DNA of 64,000 nt from Chitinophaga solisilvae (lineage in GTDB: Bacteria; Bacteroidota; Bacteroidia; Chitinophagales; Chitinophagaceae): NCBI RefSeq assembly GCF_009928525.1, contig NZ_JAABOK010000015.1, positions 1-64,000 of the forward strand, read 5' to 3'. The notes under the pieces were generated by a model. It saw only the letters and a program-made list of their open reading frames with translations. It searched no databases and was not told the DNA's origin. This document shows positions 49,934-59,734 of the stretch, in pieces (position 1 is the first letter of the stretch; each line of letters opens with the position of its first letter). The position numbers and the translations under genes are program-made.

Positions 49934-49963
49934 AACCGGAAGCGGTTCGAAGCGCTTCCGGTT
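49934..49963. terminator. Hairpin between fecR and susC
   Basis: Stem AACCGGAAGCG / CGCTTCCGGTT (11 bp) with an 8-nt loop. On the plus strand no U-run follows, so it may only attenuate or stabilise mRNA between the regulator genes and the receptor gene. On the minus strand it is followed by a T-run and looks like a real intrinsic terminator. Confidence 0.5.
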
Positions 49964-50032
49964 AAAACTGGCTCAACTGAGAAAACAAGTCCTGCAAGAC
50001 TGCTTATTCATCAACTAAACCATTGCAAAGCT

Positions 50033-53000
50033 ATGCAATTAAATGCTCTTTGTAACCGGTCCGGGAAAGGTGTGCCACATTCGCCTGTTCCCGGAGTATC
50101 AGCAACACACAGCTGCCGGTTATCAGCCAGAATCAGGGAATCGCAACGCCGTTCAGCGATTCCGTTACTGAAAATCATGAAACTTACTCTCTTGCTGCTC
50201 ACCGCCGTATTCCTGCAGGTATCTGCTACCAGTGAGGCGCAGCCTATCACCTTTTCCGGGAAAAATGTACCGATGGAAAAAGTATTTTCCGTCATCAGGG
50301 AGCAGACTGGTTTCCTCGTGGTGTATAATGTTGCCCTGCTGAAAGATATCAGAAAAGTATCGGTAGATGCACATAACATGCAGCTGGAAACATTCCTGGA
50401 ACTGACGTTCAGGGAACAGCCGCTGAAATATGTGATCCGCAACAATACGATCCTGGTAACGGAAAAACCGCGGCCATCGCAGCTCTCCGGCGACGGGGAA
50501 CAGCAGTTGGCGGCAGCCCCGCCGGCCGTGCTGAAAGGTATGGTGGTCAATGAAAAAGGGGAACCGTTACCCGGCGTAACCATTCTGCTGAAAGGCAGTA
50601 GCCGCGGCGCCGTCACCGATAATGAAGGCGCATTCAGCTTTACTGCCGGAGCGGAAGGCGACGCTGTTCTTATCGTGCAGATGATCGGGTATATCCGGCA
50701 GGAAATTGCCGTGAATGGCCGCAGTCATCTGCAGATTACGCTCCGGGCAGATGTACATAACCTGGAGAATGTGACCATCTCCACGGGGTATAAAAAAATC
50801 CCTAAATACCAGCTCACCGGCGCAGCCTCGCTGGTAACGCAAAAGGAATACGATCAGCGTGTAGCCGTTACCGGTAACTTCCTGGAAAGCCTGGAGGGTA
50901 AGGTTCCCGGCCTGGTGTATAACAGCCAGTCAGGAGAATTGTCTATCCGCGGCGTGTCTACTTTCGACGCGGTGAAAAAGCCGCTGATAGTAGTAGATGG
51001 ATTTCCGACAGAGATAGATCTCAATACCATCAATCCGATCGACATCGTTTCTATTTCCGTCCTGCGGGATGCCGCAGCAGCAGCCATTTACGGCGTACGT
51101 GCCTCCAACGGCGTAATCGTGGTGGAAACCAAACGTGGCAAATCAGGTAAGGCCAGGCTCAGTATGCGCGCCACTACTGCCTTTCAGGAGTCTCCCGATT
51201 TTGGTTACCTCCGCTTTGCCGGAGCGCAGGAATTTGTATCCCTGCAGGAAGCGGTGTTCAGACGCACCAAACCCGATGAAAGCGCCTACATTGCCTATGG
51301 CCGCCCGATGAGCCCCGCTACGGCCATCCTCTTTGATGAGCAGCAAAAACGGATCACACCGGCTGCTGCCCGTCAAAAACTCGATTCGCTGGGCGGTTCA
51401 GACAATACGCAGGAATATAAAAATCTCTTTTACCGCACCCGTATGGCCAGCAATGTCAACCTGGACATCAGCGGCGGAAATGAAAGAAGTACCTACCTGC
51501 TGGGAGTGAACTACATTGCAGAACAACCGGTGAACAACCGCTCGAAAAACAATCAGCTGATCCTGAACATTGCCAACACGTATCAGCTTTCCAAACGCCT
51601 GAAAATGGATTTCCGCGGCGTATATGCGCATGCTGTTTCTGAAAACGGAACAACCGCTCCCCTTACCGACTTCTATCCCTATGAAAAGCTGGCTGATGCC
51701 AATGGTATTCCGCTGGCGGTAGCACAAGGCACCAACCGCGAATACCTCAACTTCGGCGTGAGCCGCCTGCGTAACAACCGCCTGCTGGCCGTGGGCCTGT
51801 ACGATCAGCTGTATTACCCTTACCGGGAACTCACTGCCAACACCACTAAAACCAAAACAAACACTTTCCGCGCGCAGGCCCGCGTGGAAGGAAAAATCAA
51901 CGAATGGATGTCCGCAGAAGCAGGCGGCAATTATGAACTGCAGCAAGGCGTACAAAACAACCTGCTGGATGAACAGTCCTACACGGTGCGTAAACTGCTG
52001 AACCTGAAAGCGACCAAAGGTCCCGACGGCAGGGCATTATTCATCGATATTCCGCAGGGCAATATTCTTCGCAGAACAGATCAGAAAGTGCTGAACTATA
52101 CCCTGCGCGCGCAGCTGAATTTTGACAACCGCAGCGCCCGCAGCCTCCATGAAGTATCCGGTATCCTGGGTGCGGAACAGCGGAAAACTACCGGCGAAAG
52201 TTATCTTAACAGCTACTTCGGATATGATCCGCAATCACTCCTCAGCAGACCTGTTAATATGCAGCGTGCCACCCTTTACGGTAATGCGGCTTTCCCGGAT
52301 GTAACCCAGTTCGGCGGCGGCATGACGCTGACAGAATATCTCAACGAAACCAGCTCCGACAGGCGCTTTCTTTCCTGGTATGCACAGGGTACCTATATCT
52401 ACAACAGTAAATATATCGTTACCGGCAGCTACCGTATCGATCAGTCCAACCTGTTCGGGGTAGATCCTAAATACAAGTTCCGCCCACTATGGTCCGCCGG
52501 TGGCGCCTGGCGGCTGCATATGGAGAATTTCCTGAAAGACGTTTCCTGGATCAGTGAGCTGAAACTTAACGCTACCACAGGCTTCAACGGAAATGTACCT
52601 GTCAGCAACAACGGCGCATTCCTGATCCTCGCTTCTCAGCTGAATAATATGTTTGAGGTATCACAACCCTCGAACTATGTGATAACACCCGAAAACCAGT
52701 CGTTACGCTGGGAAACGACACAAACCTATAACCTGCGGCTGGACTATGGCTTCTTCAACAACCGCCTGTTCGGCTCCCTGGATTATTACCATAAAAAAAC
52801 AAAAGATGTATTCGGTCAGTATGATGCTGACCCCACCAGCGGATTTAACCAGTACAATGCCAATACCGCAACTATCCGGAACAGCGGCATCGATCTGCTG
52901 ATCTCTTCCGTCAACCTCCGGAACCGCCGTTTCGAGTGGCGTACAAGTCTTACCGCCTCCCTGAACAACAATAAAGTGCTGGCCGTCAAAGCAGGAGAAT

Positions 53001-53728
53001 ATAAAACATCGGAAGATATTACCAGCTCCCGTATTAACCGGCAGGGCTACCCGATGGATGCCATATTCAGCTATAATTACGGAGGGCTGACAGACAAGGG
53101 CAAACCATTTGTTTATGATACCAAAGGAGGCCGGCATATTCTGGACTTCTACGGTAATGCAGTGGTAGATGTAGCTTTTGAAGACCTGATCTATAACGGT
53201 ACTACCACGCCTAAATATGTACTGGGACTGAACAACCAGTTCTCCATCGGTGACTTTGACCTGTCATTCCTCTTTATGTACTACGGCGGTCATATTATGC
53301 GGGTAGAACCGCCGAACCCGGCGAATCTCGGCTCCTACGGCACGATGCTGCTGAAAGGGTCTTCAGACTACTGGAAGCAGCCAGGGGATGAACTGCGGAC
53401 CAATATACCCGGCATTGCGCCCGGTACGCTGCAGGACCCTTATTACTTTCCTTCGTATGCCCGTTACGGTTACCGCTATGCATCACAGTTTGTACGCCGT
53501 GCAGATTATATCCGGTTACGCGACCTTATCATCACCTATAATCCGAAGTTCAATTTTATCAGGCGGATGGGACTTAGCCAGACACAGCTCCGGTTACAGG
53601 GCCAGAACCTGTTCTATTATACGTTCAGCGGCAATGATATAGACCCTGATGCCATTGACCGTGTCAGCGGTGTGCGCAGACTGCCGCAACGGCCGCTTTA
53701 CAGTATTTCCCTTTTTACTAACTTCTAA
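50033..53728 (+). CDS. SusC/RagA-family TonB-dependent receptor with STN domain
   Basis: 1231-aa outer-membrane beta-barrel that imports a ligand using TonB energy and signals to the FecR/sigma pair. Order (numbered from 50033): signal peptide starting MKLTLLLLTAVFLQVSA at residue 49, STN domain (about 71-142, ITFSGKNVPMEKVF), carboxypeptidase-like regulatory domain (167-250, VNEKGEPLPGVTILLKG), plug (about 277-370, ending AAAAAIYGVRASNGVIVVE) and barrel to the end. The ATG at 50177, directly before the signal peptide, is an alternative; the longer form matches the extended N-termini often annotated in Chitinophaga relatives. It is followed 10 nt later by a SusD gene. No glycoside hydrolase is nearby, so the substrate is unknown. 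Confidence 0.94.
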   Translation: MQLNALCNRSGKGVPHSPVPGVSATHSCRLSARIRESQRRSAIPLLKIMKLTLLLLTAVFLQVSATSEAQPITFSGKNVPMEKVFSVIREQTGFLVVYNVALLKDIRKVSVDAHNMQLETFLELTFREQPLKYVIRNNTILVTEKPRPSQLSGDGEQQLAAAPPAVLKGMVVNEKGEPLPGVTILLKGSSRGAVTDNEGAFSFTAGAEGDAVLIVQMIGYIRQEIAVNGRSHLQITLRADVHNLENVTISTGYKKIPKYQLTGAASLVTQKEYDQRVAVTGNFLESLEGKVPGLVYNSQSGELSIRGVSTFDAVKKPLIVVDGFPTEIDLNTINPIDIVSISVLRDAAAAAIYGVRASNGVIVVETKRGKSGKARLSMRATTAFQESPDFGYLRFAGAQEFVSLQEAVFRRTKPDESAYIAYGRPMSPATAILFDEQQKRITPAAARQKLDSLGGSDNTQEYKNLFYRTRMASNVNLDISGGNERSTYLLGVNYIAEQPVNNRSKNNQLILNIANTYQLSKRLKMDFRGVYAHAVSENGTTAPLTDFYPYEKLADANGIPLAVAQGTNREYLNFGVSRLRNNRLLAVGLYDQLYYPYRELTANTTKTKTNTFRAQARVEGKINEWMSAEAGGNYELQQGVQNNLLDEQSYTVRKLLNLKATKGPDGRALFIDIPQGNILRRTDQKVLNYTLRAQLNFDNRSARSLHEVSGILGAEQRKTTGESYLNSYFGYDPQSLLSRPVNMQRATLYGNAAFPDVTQFGGGMTLTEYLNETSSDRRFLSWYAQGTYIYNSKYIVTGSYRIDQSNLFGVDPKYKFRPLWSAGGAWRLHMENFLKDVSWISELKLNATTGFNGNVPVSNNGAFLILASQLNNMFEVSQPSNYVITPENQSLRWETTQTYNLRLDYGFFNNRLFGSLDYYHKKTKDVFGQYDADPTSGFNQYNANTATIRNSGIDLLISSVNLRNRRFEWRTSLTASLNNNKVLAVKAGEYKTSEDITSSRINRQGYPMDAIFSYNYGGLTDKGKPFVYDTKGGRHILDFYGNAVVDVAFEDLIYNGTTTPKYVLGLNNQFSIGDFDLSFLFMYYGGHIMRVEPPNPANLGSYGTMLLKGSSDYWKQPGDELRTNIPGIAPGTLQDPYYFPSYARYGYRYASQFVRRADYIRLRDLIITYNPKFNFIRRMGLSQTQLRLQGQNLFYYTFSGNDIDPDAIDRVSGVRRLPQRPLYSISLFTNF

Positions 53729-53738
53729 TTATTCAGCT

Positions 53739-55088
53739 ATGAGATCATTTCATATTGTCTTAATCCTTTTACTTGCCGCCGCCGGTATCTCCGGCTGCAA
53801 CAAGTTCCTGGATGTAAAGCCCAAAGGCATCCTGATTCCGGAGAAGCTGAACGATTATCAGCTGATGCTGAACTCCAGGCAGCTGACACTTACTTTTCCG
53901 GCCGTATTGCTGTATTGTACAGATAATTACTATGAAGAATTTGATGACATCAGCACGGTACCGGCAGCCAATGCCTACTACTGGCGGCCTGGCATTGACC
54001 AGAACGAAAAAGATAATCCGGTAGCCTGGGGAGATCTGTACAACAGTATTTACCATACCAATGTCATCATCAATAATGTGATGTCGGCAACAGATGGCTC
54101 ACCGGAAGCGCGTGCAGCCACACTGGCCGAAGCGCTGGTAGTACGGGCAGACTGTTACTTCATGCTGCTGACGCTCTTCGCGAAGGCTTACAATCCGGCT
54201 ACTGCCGCCAGCGATCCGGGATTACCGCTTGTACACAGTACAGATGTCACCAGTAAAACACCGCCGCGCGCCTCCCTAAAAACAACACTGGATACCATCA
54301 TCACCAACGTAACCGATGCCATTGCCTCCCTTCCGCTGACCAACCTCAACAAATACCGGCCTACCAAAAATGCGGCCTACAGCCTGCTCGCCAGAGTCTA
54401 TCTCTATATGCAGGATTATGACAACTGCGGTAAGTATACCGACCTGCTACTGGCAGCGCCGCATGCCATGCTGAACTATAATGATTATGAAGATGCCTAT
54501 TCTTTTCCGCCCACGGACTTCAGCCCCGAAGTTATCTGGCAGCGGGGATCCTTGGATTATGAAATCCCCGGCGGGATGGGTATGCAGCATGCGCTGAGTG
54601 ATTTGTATGAATCCGGCGACCTGCGGAAAGAGTTCCTGACCTATACCTTAGCTTCAACACCGGATGATTACCATTATTCCGCCGAAAATGGCTATTTCAA
54701 TTTCGGTACTACCTATCAGGAAATGTATCTGAACAAGGCAGAAGTACTGGCGCGGAAAAATCAGCCGGATGCAGCCATGAATATGCTGAACCAGCTGCGG
54801 AAACACCGCTTTACACCGGCAGCCTATAAGCCGGTGACAGCCAGCGGACAGGAAGACGCGCTGAAGAAAGTGCTGGAAGAACGCAGAAGAGAACTGGCTT
54901 TCCGCGGACCGCGCTGGATGGACATGAAACGCCTGGATCGGGAAGGACGGATGCCGCTGGTAGAGCGTAGAGTGAACAGCACCGGTGTTTTAAAGGCAAC
55001 GCTGGAACCCGGCAGCAGGAAATATGTTTTCCAGATTCCTGCCCGTGTGCAGCAATTTAATCCGGACATACAATTAAACGACCGTTAA
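53739..55088 (+). CDS. RagB/SusD family outer-membrane lipoprotein
   Basis: 449-aa surface lipoprotein that caps the SusC barrel and binds the ligand. The lipobox ISGC puts the lipidated cysteine at residue 20. The SusD N-terminus (NKFLDVKPKG) and the C-terminal blocks LNKAEVLARKN and LEERRRELAFRGPRWMDMKRL are family hallmarks. The start at 53739 gives a normal lipoprotein signal; a longer frame from 53649 overlaps the receptor gene and is rejected. It lies 10 nt after the SusC stop and 10 nt before the TlpA-like gene, so the three are one transcript. Confidence 0.95.
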   Translation: MRSFHIVLILLLAAAGISGCNKFLDVKPKGILIPEKLNDYQLMLNSRQLTLTFPAVLLYCTDNYYEEFDDISTVPAANAYYWRPGIDQNEKDNPVAWGDLYNSIYHTNVIINNVMSATDGSPEARAATLAEALVVRADCYFMLLTLFAKAYNPATAASDPGLPLVHSTDVTSKTPPRASLKTTLDTIITNVTDAIASLPLTNLNKYRPTKNAAYSLLARVYLYMQDYDNCGKYTDLLLAAPHAMLNYNDYEDAYSFPPTDFSPEVIWQRGSLDYEIPGGMGMQHALSDLYESGDLRKEFLTYTLASTPDDYHYSAENGYFNFGTTYQEMYLNKAEVLARKNQPDAAMNMLNQLRKHRFTPAAYKPVTASGQEDALKKVLEERRRELAFRGPRWMDMKRLDREGRMPLVERRVNSTGVLKATLEPGSRKYVFQIPARVQQFNPDIQLNDR

Positions 55089-55098
55089 ACAATCACAT

Positions 55099-56598
55099 AT
55101 GAAAAAAATCATCCTCACGCTGATGCCCGCCGTGCTGCTGTCTGCCACCGCTCTGGCGCAGCAGCCTGCTACCCTTTCCGGTAAACTGAATGGAAAGGAT
55201 ATTACCACGCCCCTGCACCTCAAAAATATGACAGGCGCAGATCTGCTGGTTCCTGTAAACGGTGACGGCACCTTTAAGGCGAACATTGCGTTACCTGCAA
55301 AAGGATTTTATTCCCTGACCCATGTCGGGCAGGTATACCTGGAACCAGGCTACCAGCTTGAGATTACCACCGGCCCCGACAGCGCCTACCGTTTCAGCGG
55401 AAAAGGCAGCCTGGAAAACAATGCCGTTACAGATGCCCGGAAGGCATTGTCGGCCTTTGTCAGCACAGATGCCGAAGGTCAGCTGGGTCAGGAATCCCTG
55501 TACATGCCTGTTCCGGAATTTACCAGTAAGATAGACGCCTTCGTAAAAGCCGGACAACAACAGTTCGCGCAGTCACCCAGCGCATTTTTCCGGGAAATGG
55601 CCGGCAAAGACCTGCTGTATTACAGCAAATACCAGCTGGCACATTACAGTCTCTATTACGGAACAGACCTGAAGAAACAGGAAGCGTTCTTCAAACTGAT
55701 GCAATCCGGCGACAGGAAAGATACCTCTTTCAGCCGCCGCATGGAGGAAGCCGCCATGAGTATGCACGTGAAAAGACTCGACAGCACAGAACGTAAGCTG
55801 CTGGATAAACTGTCGTTAACCGACTGGGACAAGAACGATGCAGCCCTGTTTCAGCAATCCGCCTGGTACAGGCAAATGGTGGATCAGTATCTTTCTGTGA
55901 TCCAGTACTCCAAGTACAGGCATCTGTTTGAAACCTCCATTCATAACGATAATATGCGCCCGCTGATAGGACTCCATATTTCAAGAGGCGAGATCACCAA
56001 CCCTTTCATGCTGGAGTACTTTACTTATGCCGGCACCAGAAATGCGCTGAAAATGCTGCATGACAAACCCGTTCGGGATAGTCTGTACAACAGCTACATC
56101 GCTACGGCAAAGCATCCTGCCCACCTGAAAGAGATCCGGGAAATATACAGGAATGCCAATACCTACGGCGACAATATGCCTGCACCGGATTTTTCCTATG
56201 AAGATATCAACGGAAAAAAAGTGGCCCTGAAAGATTTGCGCGGGAAATATGTATATATAGATGTGTGGGCCACCTGGTGCGGTCCATGCAAAATGGAAAT
56301 TCCACATCTGTCGAAAATAGAAGAACAGTATGCGCACAAAAATATCCGGTTTGTAAGCCTGTCAGTTGACACGCGGGCAGACAAAGGCAAATGGAAAGAC
56401 TTTGTTCAGAAAGAAAAACTGAAAGGCATACAGCTGCTGGCAGATAAAGATTTTCAATCCGACTTCATCCAGAAATTCAACATCAATGCCATTCCCCGTT
56501 TTATACTGATTGGCCCTGACGGCCGGATTATAAGCGCAGATGCACTGCGGCCATCTAATCCGGCGTTGAAAACACAGTTTGATAAATTGGGAATTTAA
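55099..56598 (+). CDS. TlpA-like thioredoxin-fold protein
   Basis: 499-aa secreted thiol-disulfide protein, probably periplasmic. Signal peptide about 1-20 (ends ALAQ). An N-terminal beta-rich domain resembling DUF4369 (about 22-125) is followed by a helical middle part, and a thioredoxin/AhpC-TSA domain (about 360-499) carries WCGPC with Cys394 and Cys397. The cis-Pro region is INAIPRFILIGPDG. Such proteins commonly close SusC/SusD operons in Bacteroidota and may reduce disulfides in receptor components or substrate; that role is inferred. The stop codon touches the left arm of a very long inverted repeat. Confidence 0.92.
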   Translation: MKKIILTLMPAVLLSATALAQQPATLSGKLNGKDITTPLHLKNMTGADLLVPVNGDGTFKANIALPAKGFYSLTHVGQVYLEPGYQLEITTGPDSAYRFSGKGSLENNAVTDARKALSAFVSTDAEGQLGQESLYMPVPEFTSKIDAFVKAGQQQFAQSPSAFFREMAGKDLLYYSKYQLAHYSLYYGTDLKKQEAFFKLMQSGDRKDTSFSRRMEEAAMSMHVKRLDSTERKLLDKLSLTDWDKNDAALFQQSAWYRQMVDQYLSVIQYSKYRHLFETSIHNDNMRPLIGLHISRGEITNPFMLEYFTYAGTRNALKMLHDKPVRDSLYNSYIATAKHPAHLKEIREIYRNANTYGDNMPAPDFSYEDINGKKVALKDLRGKYVYIDVWATWCGPCKMEIPHLSKIEEQYAHKNIRFVSLSVDTRADKGKWKDFVQKEKLKGIQLLADKDFQSDFIQKFNINAIPRFILIGPDGRIISADALRPSNPALKTQFDKLGI

Positions 56599-56742
56599 AT
56601 TACGAATTGCGAATTGCGAATTACGAATGTAAGCACGAAGATTAAAACGAAGATTGAAAATGGTATTGAATAATTATCAGCTTCAATCTTCGTTTTAATC
56701 TTCGTGCTTACATTCGTAATTCGCAATTCGTAATTCGTAATT
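56598..56742. repeat. Very long inverted repeat (61-nt arms)
   Basis: Arms 56598-56658 and 56682-56742 are reverse complements with one mismatch; the spacer is 23 nt. The outer part is built of repeated AATTCGTAATT/AATTGCGAATT units. It starts at the stop codon of the TlpA-like gene and would fold into a hairpin over 140 nt long in RNA, so it probably ends the Sus operon transcript. It may also be a non-autonomous mobile or REP-like repeat. Confidence 0.93.
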
Positions 56743-56848
56743 AATCATTAAATTGTCATGTTTCATTTTCCCACATAGGATTTTAAGAAGATATCGATAA
56801 CTTGTTAATGATCGACCGTTTATCTGCCCCTACGAAACCCAAAATCTG

Positions 56849-57604
56849 ATGAAAATTCCAAACCCGTTATGCATGGCACTTGGTGCAGCTTCCCTGTTAT
56901 TATTTTCCGCCTGCAGCAAATCAGCACTTATCTCCCCCGATCAGGAAAAAGAACCTTTATCTGGCACGCAGCAGGTAACGGCCGCCGCCGCTACGCCCAT
57001 AGGCACGGTTATTTATACCAGCAATGGGTATAAACTTACTTTTACGAATAATGCCGGCGGTTTTGATGATGCCACCCGTCAAAAATTCGTGGATATGTAT
57101 TTCAGTATTTATCCGCAGTTGCTAAATCGATTTTATACTAGTGCCACCAAACAGGTTACTTTTGTAATTGACCCCAGCTACAACGGTGTCGCCTATACGT
57201 CAGGAACCACGGTAACGTACAGCGCCGCCTGGATGAGCAGCCACCCGCAGGATGTGGATGTGCTGACGCATGAAATCATGCATGTGGTGCAGGCATACAC
57301 CGGCGGCACACCCGGATGGCTGACAGAAGGAATTGCAGACTATGTACGTTATAAATATGGCGTGAATAACGGACCTGCCGGCTGGTCACTCCCCGCCTGG
57401 TCTTCTTCCCAGTCGTACACAGACGCCTACCGCGTGACGGCACGGTTTCTCGTATGGCTGGAACGGCACGTGCGCGCCTCCATTGTTAATGACCTGAACA
57501 CCGCGCTGCGCAACAAAACCTACAGCAGCAACACCTGGGTACAACTCACCGGTAAATCCGTAGACCAGTTATGGACAGACTACTCCAATAATCCGGCATT
57601 ATAA
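56849..57604 (+). CDS. BSP-family zinc peptidase-like lipoprotein
   Basis: 251-aa predicted lipoprotein (LFSAC, lipid Cys22) of the basic secretory protein (BSP) family, related to zinc metallopeptidases. The motif HEIMH at 141-145 gives two zinc ligands and the catalytic Glu; GWLTEGIADYV follows, with Glu160 a likely third ligand, as expected for the family. A conserved-type tail LTGKSVDQLWTDY ends the protein. Residues 23-50 look like a flexible linker. Role not known; possibly a cell-surface protease. It lies 107 nt after the long inverted repeat and is likely transcribed alone. Confidence 0.85.
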   Translation: MKIPNPLCMALGAASLLLFSACSKSALISPDQEKEPLSGTQQVTAAAATPIGTVIYTSNGYKLTFTNNAGGFDDATRQKFVDMYFSIYPQLLNRFYTSATKQVTFVIDPSYNGVAYTSGTTVTYSAAWMSSHPQDVDVLTHEIMHVVQAYTGGTPGWLTEGIADYVRYKYGVNNGPAGWSLPAWSSSQSYTDAYRVTARFLVWLERHVRASIVNDLNTALRNKTYSSNTWVQLTGKSVDQLWTDYSNNPAL

Positions 57605-57935
57605 TTCACTCAAGTTATCATAGCATTGCCGCAATTATTCTCTAATCAGGGAATGATGAACAGTCGATCAAACTTTCAGGCAATGATATGTATACCGGTT
57701 ACCGGCTGCCTGTCAGGATGGGCCGGTAACCTTCTATTGTATTGCCCGTTGCCTGTCTGCCGGGAGGGATATACCAGGAAGTAAAAATATCTCCTCTCCG
57801 CTCCTTCATTCGTAATTCGCCATTCCTCATTCGTAATTCTCCTGCCCAACTTATATTTTCATACAATCTTCTGAGATCCGAACACTTTTCCCCCGGTATT
57901 CCTGGGGACCTTTGCAGTACATTAAATCTACCAGC
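57605..57935. other. Intergenic region with CATTCGTAATT repeats
   Basis: No gene seen. CATTCGTAATT occurs at 57807-57817 and 57828-57838, separated by a degenerate copy. The same unit occurs in the arms of the inverted repeat at 56598-56742 and upstream of the sigma gene (47969-47979), so it is a dispersed repeat family in this genome. Confidence 0.6.
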
Positions 57936-58799
57936 ATGAAAATTGTACTTACAGGATCTCTGGGGAATATCAGTAAACCACTCACGGAAATACTGGTGAA
58001 GGAAGGCCACGATGTTACCGTTATCAGTACAGATCCTGACAAACAGGGGCGGATACAGGCGATGGGCGCGCAGCCTGCCATTGGCAGCATCAGCGACCTT
58101 CCCTTTCTGATTAAAACCTTTACGGGCACGGATGTGGTTTATTGCATGAATCCGATAGACTTCACCGCACGGGACATGCATACCTGGAACCGCAACATGG
58201 ATAATTTCAGCGAAGCCATCAGGGTAACCGGCGTAAAGCGTGCCATCGTACTCACCGGCTGGATAGCGCACCTGTTACGCTCCATCCATCCGGAGAAAAG
58301 ATTTCAGGCACTTCCGGATACGGCTGTTACCTTTGTACGGCCAGGACCTTTCTACAGTAATTTCTATCATCTTAAAGACATGATCCGGCAGCAGCGTATG
58401 ATTGTATCGAATTATGGCGGGGAAGATATGGTGGCTTTTGCAGCTCCTGAGGATATCGCCGCTGCCATTGCAGCTGAAATGAATACTCCCGCAGCAGCTG
58501 GCCTGCATGTACGGTATGTGGCCAGCGAAGAACTGACCTGCGCCCAGGCAGCGCAAATCATCGGTGAAGCCATTGGCATACCAGATCTCCGGTGGATAAT
58601 ACTTCCCCCCGGCCAGGTGCAGCAGGCCCTCGAAGCTACCGGCGTATCGCCCGAAGCGGCCGGATTATTGATAGAGATGCAGGAAAACATGCATAACGGA
58701 AAAGCCCAGCACGACTACTACCTGAACAGACCCGTATTAGGGAAACGGAAACTGCGGGATTTTGCCAGGGAGTATGCAGACTGGTACCATCAAAACTAA
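57936..58799 (+). CDS. NmrA-like NAD(P)-binding protein
   Basis: 287-aa atypical short-chain dehydrogenase/NmrA-type protein, cytosolic. The N-terminal nucleotide-binding motif is TGSLGNISKPL (residues 6-16), and the second strand and turn (VTVISTDPDKQGR) fit NADP binding. Later blocks include FVRPGPFYSNFY and a C-terminal substrate lobe. The start at 57936 is chosen because MKIVLTGSLG is the normal N-terminus; a start at 57912 would add eight untypical residues. An AraC-family regulator begins 5 nt after the stop, so the pair is co-transcribed and the regulator may control this reductase. Substrate unknown. Confidence 0.88.
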   Translation: MKIVLTGSLGNISKPLTEILVKEGHDVTVISTDPDKQGRIQAMGAQPAIGSISDLPFLIKTFTGTDVVYCMNPIDFTARDMHTWNRNMDNFSEAIRVTGVKRAIVLTGWIAHLLRSIHPEKRFQALPDTAVTFVRPGPFYSNFYHLKDMIRQQRMIVSNYGGEDMVAFAAPEDIAAAIAAEMNTPAAAGLHVRYVASEELTCAQAAQIIGEAIGIPDLRWIILPPGQVQQALEATGVSPEAAGLLIEMQENMHNGKAQHDYYLNRPVLGKRKLRDFAREYADWYHQN

Positions 58800-58804
58800 A
58801 CAGC

Positions 58805-59734
58805 ATGACCGGACACCTTCCCCTGAGAATAAAGAGCATCCAGGAATTCCTGCAGCTGAGAGGCCTGCCAGGCACCAGGCACCCGCTTATCAGCATCATC
58901 AATATCGCAGAGCTGAAAGAACAGCCCAGGCAGGTAGATATTCCGGTGACCACCGATTTATATTTCATCGGTATGAGCAGGTTTACACAGGTTTGCCTGA
59001 AGATGAAATACGGACAGCAGGAATACGATTTTGATAAAGGAGTGATGAAATTTATAGCCCCGGGGCGGATATTCGGTTTTAACACCGGTCACCCAGAAGA
59101 AATAAACCTGTCCGGATGGCTGCTGATACTGCATCCGGACTTCCTCTGGCATCATCCGCTGGCATCGAAGATAAAGCAATACGGCTTCTTTGACTATTCC
59201 GTCAATGAAGCCCTGTTCCTGTCTGACAGTGAGGAACAGACGATCTTCAGGTTGTTTGAAAATATAGCGCAGGAATACAATACGCACACAGATACCTTCA
59301 GCCAGGAAATTATCCTCTCCCTTATTGCATCCCTGCTGGGATATTCCGCACGCTTCTATCAACGCCAGTTCATTACACGTAAAATCATGCACCATGGCAT
59401 CCTGCACCAGCTGGAATCCATACTGGAAAAGGCGTTTTCGCCGGAAGCGCTGGAAGCAAACGGCATCCCGACGGTAAAGGAGATATCCGGCCAGCTGAAT
59501 ATTTCTCCCAATTACCTGAGCAGTCTGCTCAAAACACTTACCGGCAACAGCACCCAGCAGCATATTCAGGAGAAGATAATAGAGAAGGCGAAGGAAAAAC
59601 TTACCATGACAGATTTATCTGTCAGCGAAATCGCTTTCCTGCTGGGATTTGAATACCCCCAGTCTTTTTCCAAACTGTTCAGGTCCAGGACAAAAGTTTC
59701 CCCGCTGGAATTCAGAAAAGCCGGCAGATTTTAA
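58805..59734 (+). CDS. AraC-family transcriptional regulator
   Basis: 309-aa cytosolic DNA-binding regulator. The N-terminal cupin-like sensing part covers about 1-170. The C-terminal double helix-turn-helix (about 220-305) contains VKEISGQLNISPNYLSSLLK and VSEIAFLLGFEYPQSFSKLF, the typical pair of AraC helices. It sits 5 nt downstream of the NmrA-like gene. The ligand is unknown; control of the neighbouring reductase is the simplest guess. Confidence 0.93.
   Translation: MTGHLPLRIKSIQEFLQLRGLPGTRHPLISIINIAELKEQPRQVDIPVTTDLYFIGMSRFTQVCLKMKYGQQEYDFDKGVMKFIAPGRIFGFNTGHPEEINLSGWLLILHPDFLWHHPLASKIKQYGFFDYSVNEALFLSDSEEQTIFRLFENIAQEYNTHTDTFSQEIILSLIASLLGYSARFYQRQFITRKIMHHGILHQLESILEKAFSPEALEANGIPTVKEISGQLNISPNYLSSLLKTLTGNSTQQHIQEKIIEKAKEKLTMTDLSVSEIAFLLGFEYPQSFSKLFRSRTKVSPLEFRKAGRF

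Noticed and set aside
49934..49963. Hairpin as a plus-strand intrinsic terminator before susC
   Set aside because: No U-run follows on the plus strand; kept only as an attenuator-like hairpin.
56598..56742. Inverted repeat as ends of an insertion sequence
   Set aside because: Only 23 nt lie between the arms, so no transposase can be inside.
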